5,576 nucleotides of DNA from Verrucomicrobia subdivision 6 bacterium BACL9 MAG-120507-bin52 (lineage in GTDB: Bacteria; Verrucomicrobiota; Verrucomicrobiia; Methylacidiphilales; Verrucolacustridaceae): NCBI GenBank assembly GCA_001438005.1, contig LIBO01000073.1, positions 1 through 5,576 of the forward strand, in the 5' to 3' direction. A program made the position numbers and the translations under genes. This document shows positions 1 to 5,576 of the stretch, piece by piece (the stretch's first letter is position 1; every line of letters begins with the position of its first letter). The notes beneath the pieces were generated by a model. It worked only from the letters and a program-made list of their open reading frames with translations, did no database searches and was not told where the DNA came from.

Positions 1-718
1 CACTACCGGGAGGAGCAGAGTAGGGATCTTGCGAAATCCTCTTGTAGGCCCCCGAGGGTGCTTCGGGCGCCTGACCCGCCGCATTCAACCGCGAATCATA
101 AGCATTGCCAGGAGGCATAATGGGCCGAGCCCCAGATTGAAAATCTTTTCCCAACGGACCACTGTCTTTTGCACCCGTAAAAGAGTTAAAAGCAGGCTCA
201 ACTCGTCCGTCTCCGGAAATCATTGAACGCGGCTTCACCCCGTCCAAGCCAGTGACAGGCGGCAGCTGCTTTCCACTGACCTCATTCACGCCCGGCAAAC
301 TGCTTTGCGTCACCGCAGGATTTTGCCCCAAATCACCCTTTTTTTTCTGATCCGCTTTTTCCTTCTTCTCCAACGCTAATTTTTCTTTTTCCTCCTTAAC
401 CTTTTGTTCCTCTAAGGCAGCGGACTCCTCCTGCTTCTTTTTGGCCGCCTCTTGCAACTTCTTCATATCCTCCCCCCAATCCTTCGAGTCCGTTTTTGCC
501 GGATCCGCCATGGGAGGACGCGGTTGGGGAATTGAACTTGTTGGACTTGGCTCCATCCCCGAAAGATCTGCCTTGGGATTCTCCCCCTCTAGTCCGGGGA
601 CTTGCACCGCTGCTTTCGCGTTCGGCAAATCTTTGACCGATGCGGGAGTCTCCCCCTCAAACTGCTGCGCCCACCCCAACCCAGACAGGGCAAAAGCAAA
701 CAAGGCGCTCCACTTCAT
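1..718 (-). CDS. Exported Lys/Glu-rich low-complexity protein, unknown function (3' end outside window)
   Basis: Reading leftwards from the ATG at 718, the frame stays open for 239 codons to the window edge, so the C-terminus is missing. I do not recognise a family. The N-terminus (MKWSALFAFALSGLGWAQQ) looks like a short signal peptide with likely cleavage after Ala18, so the protein is probably exported. Residues about 20-79 are rich in Pro, Gly and Ser. Residues about 80-128 are highly charged and dominated by Lys, Glu, Gln and Ala, probably a single helix or short coiled coil. The remainder is rich in Gly, Pro, Ser and Asn and probably disordered. A GTG two codons upstream (724) is an alternative start, giving MRMKWS. 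No good Shine-Dalgarno motif precedes either start. It is divergent from the methyltransferase gene. The signal peptide, the absence of stops and the ordered change in composition argue for a real gene; a periplasmic or envelope role is only a guess. Confidence 0.8.
   Translation of the reverse strand, partial: MKWSALFAFALSGLGWAQQFEGETPASVKDLPNAKAAVQVPGLEGENPKADLSGMEPSPTSSIPQPRPPMADPAKTDSKDWGEDMKKLQEAAKKKQEESAALEEQKVKEEKEKLALEKKEKADQKKKGDLGQNPAVTQSSLPGVNEVSGKQLPPVTGLDGVKPRSMISGDGRVEPAFNSFTGAKDSGPLGKDFQSGARPIMPPGNAYDSRLNAAGQAPEAPSGAYKRISQDPYSAPPGS
339..346 (-). repeat. Eight-base A homopolymer (T on plus strand) inside the exported-protein gene
   Basis: On the coding (minus) strand, CAG is followed by eight A and then GGG, encoding Gln-Lys-Lys-Lys-Gly. 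It lies within the Lys/Glu-rich segment. Runs of this length can slip during replication or transcription, but the frame is intact here and the run may simply reflect Lys codon use. Confidence 0.6.
575..658 (-). repeat. Pair of 15-bp near-identical in-frame direct repeats
   Basis: The 15-mers at 644-658 and 575-589 differ at one base and lie 69 bp (23 codons) apart in the same frame. On the coding strand they encode EGETP and EGENP near the start of the mature exported protein. This may be the remnant of a small internal duplication, or chance similarity in a low-complexity sequence. Confidence 0.45.
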
Positions 719-807
719 TCGCACACGCCCAAAGTAATTCCCATCGCCTACTCGTCAATCTCGCTCCTGAAGTCCCTCCCCACTATTCTCTTATCGTGTC
801 CCCCCCC
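719..807. promoter_or_regulatory. Divergent intergenic region between the exported-protein gene and the methyltransferase gene
   Basis: This 89-bp gap must hold the start signals of both divergent genes if neither is transcribed from further away. On the minus strand, TTGACG (753-758 in plus coordinates) is followed after 16 bp by TACTTT (731-736), a weak sigma70-like pair with a good -35 and a poor -10. If used, it would give a very short leader before the ATG at 718. On the plus strand, TATTCT (784-789) could be a -10 but no clear -35 precedes it. Eight C residues (800-807) directly abut the methyltransferase ATG, and there is no Shine-Dalgarno motif. Assignment as a promoter region rests mainly on gene geometry. 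Confidence 0.4.
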
Positions 808-1905
808 ATGGCCGCACTGCTGTCCGATCAAATTCACCGCAATGGACCCATGCGATTTGATGAGTTTATGCAAATATCTCTTTATCAGCAAGATATGGGC
901 TACTACGCCTCAGGCCAAACCCGCCCTGGAGCCCAAGGAGATTTTCTTACCCCCGTCTCCCCTGGCCCTGTGCTCGGCCAACTCCTCGCCCTTCAAATTA
1001 CCGAACTTCACTCCTTTCTTAACACCCCCCCCACTTTTCATCTCATCGAACAAGGGGCTGACCGAGCACACCTCGCCCTCGACATCCTCTCCGCCCTCTC
1101 CCAAAAGCACTCTCATCTCCTCTCCTCCCTTCACCTTCACCTGATCGAACCCTCTCCCGCACTTGCCCAAAAACAAAAAGTCACCCTCGACCCTTTCCTC
1201 TCCAAACTCTCCACCCACTGGCATCCGAATCTCGTATCTCTCCCCGCTCTCTCTGAACCCGCCTACTTTTACTCCTGTGAATTGATCGATAGCTTTCCCG
1301 TCCGCCTCATCCGCTTCAACTCCGGCCAGTGGCACGAACGTTGGGTCACCCTCAATCAAGACCACCTCGATTGGCTCGATCAGCCCGCCTCCCCCGAACT
1401 TCTTCGACAAATCCATCACTGGTCCATTCCCACCATCGAAAACTTCTGCGCCGAAATCCGACCCGCCGTTTCCCCATGGATGCAACTTCTCTCCCAAAAA
1501 ATCCAACAAGGCCTCCTCCTCACCCTCGATTACGGTTTTCTTGCCCCCGACCTTTATCACCCCTCCCGATCCGCGGGCACTCTCGTCGCCCTTCGCCAAC
1601 ACACCCCCTCCCCCAACCCCCTCGATCTCCCAGGCGACCAAGATCTGACCGCCCACGTCAACTTCACTGAGATTATCGATGAGGGAAACCGAAGTGGCTG
1701 GCAAAGCTACGGCCCCCTGCCCTTCCTGTCCGCCCTTACCCACCAAGCAACCCCTCTCCTCCGCGACGAGCCTGCCCTCTCCGAAAAGTGGACTCGCAAT
1801 TTTCAACATCTCACCCATCCCTCTTTTTTTGGCCAAACCCACTCCGCCCTCCTCCAATCCAAAAATCTCCCGCGCTCCTACCGCCCTTCCATGTTTTCCT
1901 CTTAG
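808..1905 (+). CDS. MidA/NDUFAF7-family class I SAM-dependent methyltransferase
   Basis: This encodes 365 residues, close to the usual length for COG1565/PF02636 proteins. The mitochondrial relative NDUFAF7 methylates an arginine of a complex I subunit; the role of bacterial members is poorly known. Conserved blocks occur in family order: FMQISLYQQDMGYYAS (20-35) with GDFLTPVSPGPVLGQLLA (44-61), motif I region HLIEQGADRAHLALDIL (78-94), CELIDSFPVRLIRF (157-170) at the usual N-E-L-L-D-A block, LLLTLDYGF (236-244), GTLVALRQH (257-265), DQDLTAHVNFTEI (277-289), and the C-terminal LTHPSFFGQ (335-343). Motif I is degenerate: the usual G-A-G-x-G reads G-A-D-R-A. The frame extends upstream to 640, but that start would overlap the opposite gene's signal peptide and adds non-conserved sequence, so ATG 808 was chosen; GTG 796 is the alternative. 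Codons are strongly C-rich (CTC, TCC, CCC). The 3' end overlaps recN by 4 bp. The family call is firm; the substrate is unknown. Confidence 0.93.
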   Translation: MAALLSDQIHRNGPMRFDEFMQISLYQQDMGYYASGQTRPGAQGDFLTPVSPGPVLGQLLALQITELHSFLNTPPTFHLIEQGADRAHLALDILSALSQKHSHLLSSLHLHLIEPSPALAQKQKVTLDPFLSKLSTHWHPNLVSLPALSEPAYFYSCELIDSFPVRLIRFNSGQWHERWVTLNQDHLDWLDQPASPELLRQIHHWSIPTIENFCAEIRPAVSPWMQLLSQKIQQGLLLTLDYGFLAPDLYHPSRSAGTLVALRQHTPSPNPLDLPGDQDLTAHVNFTEIIDEGNRSGWQSYGPLPFLSALTHQATPLLRDEPALSEKWTRNFQHLTHPSFFGQTHSALLQSKNLPRSYRPSMFSS

Positions 1906-3584
1906 GCCGAGTTCGATTTTGGAGATACCTTACCTCGCTCCATCAGCTCCCTTGCCATCGCCCGAGCCGCTTTCCCCTCCCCGCCGAGCATCCGACTCAA
2001 CTCCTTCTCCCGACTCTCCCCCTCCACCCGCTCGAGCCTGGCAAAGGTCCTGCCCCTCTCCACCGTCTTCGTCACGCAAAAGTGCGCATCCGCCGCCCCC
2101 GCCACCGCCGGCAAATGAGTCAAACACAGCACCTGATGCGTCTTTCCTAATCCCGCTAATCGCATCGCCACCGCTTTGGCCGTCTCCCCACCCACGTTCG
2201 CGTCCACCTCGTCGAAAATCAAAATCGGAACCTCATCCCGCTCCGCTAGAACTGTTTTAATACCCAGCATCACCCGCGCTAACTCCCCACTCGACGCAAT
2301 CGCCCGCAAAGGTCTTGGCGGCTCACCCGGGTTCGGCGCAAACATCATCTCCACCGTCTCCCCACCCTCCGCTCCAGCATGTTCCGCCTTCTCCAGCACC
2401 ACCTCCAACCGACTTTGCTGAAATCCCAGACCCCGCAGCTGAGCCGTCACCTCTTTGGCAAACAGGGGCGCAGCCTTTCCCCTCTCCTTCCCCAACTTCC
2501 CCACCAACACCCGATACACCTCCGTTGCTTTTTTTACCCCAGCCACCAGCTCCGCCACGGTGCCCTCCGCCTGGGCCAACTCCCCCTGCCGTTTTTTTAG
2601 GTCGGCCAACTTCGCTAAAGCCGACTCAACGCTCCCCCCATATTTTTTTCGCACACTCAAAACGCAATTCAGTCGGGCCTCCAAAGCGGCCAATCGCTCC
2701 CCATCCAGACCCACCTCCTCTGCCCTTCGCTCCCCTTCCCGCACCAACTCCCGCAAAGTCTCCACCACCATCTCATTCTTCTCCCGAAGTCCCACCGCCG
2801 CCTCGTCCAGTCGTTCCCACTCCACTAACCCCCGCTGCACTTTCCCCAGCTTCTCGAGCACATTCTCATCTCCGCTTTCCAAAAGACCACTCACTTCCCC
2901 CGCTAACTCCAAAATCCTTCGCCCATGCCCCGCCGCCGCGTGATCTCTCTCCAACTGCTCATCCTCTCCCACAACTAACTTCGCTTCTTCCAACTCCTTC
3001 ACCTGATGATCAATCAACTCCTGTGTCGCTCCATCCGCCCCCGCCACCTTCGCCCGAAAAACCTCCAGCGCCTCCTCCGCCTCCTTTCGCTGACGCCACC
3101 CCTGCCGCACCTCCCCCACCAATTTCTCCAAGCCCGCAAAACTGTCCAGCGCCCCACGCTGCGCCGCCGGAGAAAGCAACGTCTGATGATCGTGCGGACC
3201 GTGCAGGTCCACCAAACGATTCCCCAACTCTTTTAACACCCCCAACGTCACCGCCGATCCATTCAGAAATTGCCGACCTGACCCCGTGATCCCAACCTGC
3301 CGCTTGATAATCAAAGTCCCCTCCCCATCCGCCTCAATTCCTTTCTCCTCTAACCACCCCCGAAATCTCTCCGCTCCACCCAACTCCCCCTCAACCACAC
3401 AACCCTCCGCCCCCGTCCTAACCAACCCCCGATCCGCCCGCTCCCCCAGCAAAAGCAAAAAGGCATCCACTAAAATCGACTTCCCCGCCCCCGTCTCCCC
3501 CGTCAAAGCATTAAACCCCTTCCCCAACTCCCAGCTCAACTCCTCCACCACCGCCAGATTCTGAATCCTTAATCGCCTCAACAT
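1902..3584 (-). CDS. recN: DNA repair protein RecN (SMC-like ATPase)
   Basis: RecN is a cytoplasmic SMC-like ATPase that acts early in recombinational repair of double-strand breaks. The 560 residues compare well with about 550 in other RecN proteins. The N-terminus MLRRLRIQNLAVVEELSWEL is typical and leads to Walker A GETGAGKS (29-36). HGPHDHQTLL (128-137) matches the usual HGQHEHQ block. A long central region rich in Glu, Lys, Leu and Arg (about 150-370) is the coiled-coil arm. The C-terminal half of the ATPase has the signature ASSGELARVMLGIK (430-443), Walker B ILIFDEVDANVGG (454-466) and the H-loop LCLTHLPAVA (486-495). An in-frame ATG five codons upstream (3599) is possible, but conservation starts at 3584, where a G run lies just before the ATG. 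No CTG-N10-CAG LexA-type operator was seen upstream, so SOS control is not evident. The gene is divergent from the MBL hydrolase and converges on the methyltransferase gene. Confidence 0.97.
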   Translation of the reverse strand: MLRRLRIQNLAVVEELSWELGKGFNALTGETGAGKSILVDAFLLLLGERADRGLVRTGAEGCVVEGELGGAERFRGWLEEKGIEADGEGTLIIKRQVGITGSGRQFLNGSAVTLGVLKELGNRLVDLHGPHDHQTLLSPAAQRGALDSFAGLEKLVGEVRQGWRQRKEAEEALEVFRAKVAGADGATQELIDHQVKELEEAKLVVGEDEQLERDHAAAGHGRRILELAGEVSGLLESGDENVLEKLGKVQRGLVEWERLDEAAVGLREKNEMVVETLRELVREGERRAEEVGLDGERLAALEARLNCVLSVRKKYGGSVESALAKLADLKKRQGELAQAEGTVAELVAGVKKATEVYRVLVGKLGKERGKAAPLFAKEVTAQLRGLGFQQSRLEVVLEKAEHAGAEGGETVEMMFAPNPGEPPRPLRAIASSGELARVMLGIKTVLAERDEVPILIFDEVDANVGGETAKAVAMRLAGLGKTHQVLCLTHLPAVAGAADAHFCVTKTVERGRTFARLERVEGESREKELSRMLGGEGKAARAMARELMERGKVSPKSNSA

Positions 3585-3702
3585 AACCCCCAAATACATA
3601 GCAGAAGAATTTGCGAAGATAGGGAAAATCTTGCCCTTGGATCACCCTGCCCGCACCCCAAAGGAAAGTCGCCACTTGGCCCTCCCCTCGCTATCAAAAT
3701 CT
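3585..3702. promoter_or_regulatory. Divergent intergenic region between recN and the MBL hydrolase gene
   Basis: This 118-bp gap separates two genes transcribed away from each other and should hold both promoters. It is somewhat richer in A and T near recN, where TATGTA on the minus strand is a possible -10 without a convincing -35. On the plus strand TATCAA (3692-3697) is a weak -10-like element only a few bases before the ATG at 3703, too close to support it well. No inverted repeat or LexA box stood out, and no Shine-Dalgarno motif precedes the hydrolase gene. The hydrolase frame is open back to 3631, but that extension is not conserved. Confidence 0.35.
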
Positions 3703-4476
3703 ATGCGTCTGACCTTTCTCGGCACCGGAACTTCCCAAGGCGTTCCCCTTCTCACCTGCTCCTGCCGCGTTTGCACCTCCCCCGACCCTCGCGACCGCCG
3801 CTTTCGCTCCTCCGTTTGGATCGAAGACGGCCCTCTGAGCATCGTCATCGATACCTCTCCCGATTTTCGCTCCCAAGCCCTCCGCGCCGCCATTTCCCGT
3901 CTCGATGCCGTCCTCTACACCCACAGCCACGCCGATCATATCGCCGGCTTTGATGATCTCCGCTCTTACTCCGTTAAAAACGGAAACCGCATCCCCATCT
4001 ATGCCGATCCCTTTACTCTCTCCCGCCTCGAAAAAGCTTTCGATTACGCCTTCAACCTCAAAAACCGTAGCCCCGCTTACGTTTGCCCTGAACCGCACAC
4101 CATCACTGGACCCTTCACCCTGAGTTCGCTCACCTTTATCCCACTTCCCGTCCCTCACGGCTCCATCACCACCACCGGATTTCGTATTGATCTTCATGGA
4201 AAACCCCAGATCGCCTACCTGCCCGACTGCGCCGCCGTGCCATCCCCCATCCGCAATCTCATTCGCAACATTCCCATCCTCATCATCGATGGGTTGCGCG
4301 AAGACCCGCACCCCACCCACCTCACCATATCCCAAGCCATCGAGATTTCCCAAGATGTTCTGGCTGGCCAAACCTGGCTGACCCACCTGACCCATCAGAC
4401 CCTCCACGCCGAACGCGACGCCACCCTCCCCCCACCCGTCCGCCTCGCCTACGATAATCTCCAACTCACCTTGTGA
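3703..4476 (+). CDS. MBL-fold metallo-hydrolase, PhnP-like (COG1235)
   Basis: This is a 257-residue cytoplasmic hydrolase of the metallo-beta-lactamase superfamily, in the branch that includes PhnP (phosphoribosyl 1,2-cyclic phosphate phosphodiesterase). The N-terminus MRLTFLGTGTSQGVP is the family's first strand and loop. The metal motif THSHADH (73-79) supplies His74, His76, Asp78 and His79. Further likely ligands are His152 (PHG), Asp175 (YLPDC) and His228. Cys19, Cys21 and Cys24, with His231 in HLTH, fit the structural zinc site described for E. coli PhnP. DTSPDFRSQALRAAISRLDAV (50-70) and FDDLRSY (83-89) are also typical. The start at 3703 is where conservation begins; an upstream ATG at 3631 adds 24 unconserved residues. 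There are no phosphonate-utilisation genes nearby, so the substrate is open and no phnP symbol is given. The next gene starts 38 bp downstream on the same strand, so co-transcription is plausible. Confidence 0.94.
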   Translation: MRLTFLGTGTSQGVPLLTCSCRVCTSPDPRDRRFRSSVWIEDGPLSIVIDTSPDFRSQALRAAISRLDAVLYTHSHADHIAGFDDLRSYSVKNGNRIPIYADPFTLSRLEKAFDYAFNLKNRSPAYVCPEPHTITGPFTLSSLTFIPLPVPHGSITTTGFRIDLHGKPQIAYLPDCAAVPSPIRNLIRNIPILIIDGLREDPHPTHLTISQAIEISQDVLAGQTWLTHLTHQTLHAERDATLPPPVRLAYDNLQLTL

Positions 4477-4514
4477 CCTTCACTCCAAAACCTTTTTCCC
4501 CTACTCTCGGATCT

Positions 4515-5576
4515 ATGTTGGCTCGTTCGACGCGGTATTGGGTTCTTCTCCTTGCCCTCTGGCAGGTGGGACAGGCAGAAAATCTCCCCCTTGCACCATC
4601 CCTGGGGCCCGACTTATCCGCCCACACCGTCGTCGTCTTTAACCGTGCTGATCCCGACTCTCAATCCTTGGCCGAAACCTATGCCAAAGCCCGCTCCATC
4701 CCCCCGGACCGAATCCTCGGAATCGACTGTCCAATTACCGAAGAAATTACCCGGGTCGAATTCGAAACGAAGATTCGGCAACCCCTAGACGAAATCTTTG
4801 TCGCCCGTGGTTGGTTGAAACGTAGCGAAACTATTCTCCCCAACCCCATTCTCGGGTTGGCCGAGAACTTGCCCGTGCAACAGGCACAGGAAAACCCCAT
4901 CTGGATCATGGTTCTGATTCGGGGCATCCCTTTGAAAATCGCCGAGGATACCACCGTCCTTCCTCCCGATGCGCTCATGGCCCAGCTCCGCCCCAACGCC
5001 GCCGCGGTGGATTCGGAACTCGCCCTCCTTCCCCTTCGGGGTCTGCCCACCTACGGCCTAGTCTCCAACCCCTACTTTGCCGACAAACGAATTCGTCCCT
5101 TCACCCAGTTTTTTGCCAACTACCTCATCATGGTTTGCCGACTGGACGCCCCGACCCCCGAGATCGTCCGCCGGATGATTCAGGATGCGGTCGAAATAGA
5201 GAAGACCGAGCTCACCGGGCGCGCCTTTTTCGATATCCGCACCATCGAGAAGAAAGATGACCCCTACCGCATGGGAGATGATTGGATCGAGCAAGCCTCC
5301 GTCCTCTTTCAAGCCCGAGGCTTCGATATCGAGATCGATCGCAAACCTGAAGTCGCTTCGAAGTGGATCCCTTGGGATCAAATCGCCTTCTACGCTGGCT
5401 GGTATACTTGGAATTTTGAGGGGCCGTTCGAGCTACCCACCACCCGCTTCCGCAAAGGGGCCATCGCCTACCACATTCACTCTTTCAGCGCCGATACCGT
5501 CCGCTCCGAAACCAAAAATTGGGTCGGCCCGCTCCTCTCCCACGGAGTCACCGCCACCATGGGCGCCGTCTACGAA
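4515..5576 (+). CDS. TIGR03790-family secreted protein, unknown function (3' end outside window)
   Basis: The ATG at 4515 opens a frame of 354 codons with no stop before the edge, so the C-terminus is missing. Residues 1-21 look like a signal peptide: Arg residues near the start, a hydrophobic core YWVLLLALW, and cleavage after VGQA. The mature protein matches what I recall of TIGR03790, a family of unknown function found mainly in Verrucomicrobiota, Planctomycetota and some other bacteria. Recognisable blocks are VVVFNRADPDSQSLAETYAK (39-58), IRGIPLKI (135-142), AVDSELALLPL (164-174), TPEIVRRMI (214-222), FYAGWYTWN (292-300), HIHSFSADTVR (320-330) and WVGPLLSHG (336-344). It probably acts outside the cytoplasm. 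The gap to the preceding hydrolase gene is short and shows no terminator. Base use differs from its neighbours: the extreme C excess of the rest of the window fades after about 4650. The family call rests on memory of motif patterns. Confidence 0.88.
   Translation, partial: MLARSTRYWVLLLALWQVGQAENLPLAPSLGPDLSAHTVVVFNRADPDSQSLAETYAKARSIPPDRILGIDCPITEEITRVEFETKIRQPLDEIFVARGWLKRSETILPNPILGLAENLPVQQAQENPIWIMVLIRGIPLKIAEDTTVLPPDALMAQLRPNAAAVDSELALLPLRGLPTYGLVSNPYFADKRIRPFTQFFANYLIMVCRLDAPTPEIVRRMIQDAVEIEKTELTGRAFFDIRTIEKKDDPYRMGDDWIEQASVLFQARGFDIEIDRKPEVASKWIPWDQIAFYAGWYTWNFEGPFELPTTRFRKGAIAYHIHSFSADTVRSETKNWVGPLLSHGVTATMGAVYE

Noticed and set aside
441..737. A 98-codon plus-strand ORF near the left end
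   Set aside because: It is antisense to the exported-protein gene, which has a continuous 239-codon frame, a plausible signal peptide and organised composition.
640..807. An N-terminal extension of the methyltransferase starting at 640
   Set aside because: It would overlap the opposite gene's signal-peptide region, its residues are unlike the family, and family similarity begins shortly after the ATG at 808.
910..1857. A 315-codon ORF on the minus strand opposite the methyltransferase gene
   Set aside because: The product is a Gly/Glu/Val-rich shadow with no recognisable motif. It is explained by C-rich codons on the plus strand removing stops, and the plus frame has clear MidA-family conservation.
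2315..3289. A 324-codon ORF on the plus strand opposite recN
   Set aside because: The product is almost entirely Pro, Ser, Thr and Ala runs, the mirror of recN's G-rich codons. recN has all its ATPase motifs on the other strand.
3585..3702. A possible SOS (LexA) box upstream of recN
   Set aside because: No CTG-N10-CAG or GAAC-N4-GTTC palindrome was found in the gap. Other lineages use different LexA motifs, so SOS control is unproven rather than excluded.
3694..4464. A 256-codon minus-strand ORF opposite the MBL hydrolase gene
   Set aside because: It is Gly/Asp/Val-rich without motifs and lies fully antisense to a gene with intact metal-binding residues.
4477..4514. A possible terminator between the hydrolase and TIGR03790 genes
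   Set aside because: The 38 bp contain a short T-run but no preceding inverted repeat.
5364..5382. An inverted repeat (GATCCC-TT-GGGATC) that might be a terminator or operator
   Set aside because: It lies within the conserved TIGR03790 coding frame, has only a 2-base loop and no T-run.

Overview
The window is an ordinary-looking stretch of bacterial chromosome carrying five protein-coding genes, three of them housekeeping-type. It is moderately GC-rich and densely coded. The best guess for the source is Verrucomicrobiota or a close relative in the PVC group. The reasons are the TIGR03790-type secreted protein, a RecN with the variant motifs ASSGE and DEVDANVGGE, and a MidA-family methyltransferase whose motif I reads EQGA. 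The assignment is inferred from remembered family patterns and no search was run. No RNA gene, CRISPR array, insertion sequence, phage gene or toxin/defence gene was found.

Layout from left to right. Positions 1-718 (minus strand) hold the 5' part of a gene for an exported, low-complexity, Lys/Glu-rich protein of unknown function that runs off the left edge. An 89-bp divergent gap (719-807) separates it from a MidA/NDUFAF7-family SAM-dependent methyltransferase gene (808-1905, plus). That gene converges on recN (1902-3584, minus), and the two stop codons interlock in a 4-bp overlap. A 118-bp divergent gap (3585-3702) follows, then a PhnP-like metallo-beta-lactamase-fold hydrolase (3703-4476, plus). 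After a 38-bp gap comes a secreted TIGR03790-family protein (4515 to the right edge, plus, incomplete at its 3' end).

No single pathway joins these genes. recN acts in DNA double-strand break repair. The MBL hydrolase and the TIGR03790 gene lie close enough to be co-transcribed. The two outer genes encode exported proteins of unknown role.

The most distinctive property is compositional. From about position 720 to 4650 the plus strand is very rich in C and poor in G whichever strand is coding. The two plus genes therefore use C-rich codons, recN uses G-rich codons, and long spurious ORFs open opposite the real genes. The bias disappears inside the TIGR03790 gene. A second point of interest is that the MidA protein has lost glycines in its SAM-binding loop. 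No convincing new biological system is visible.
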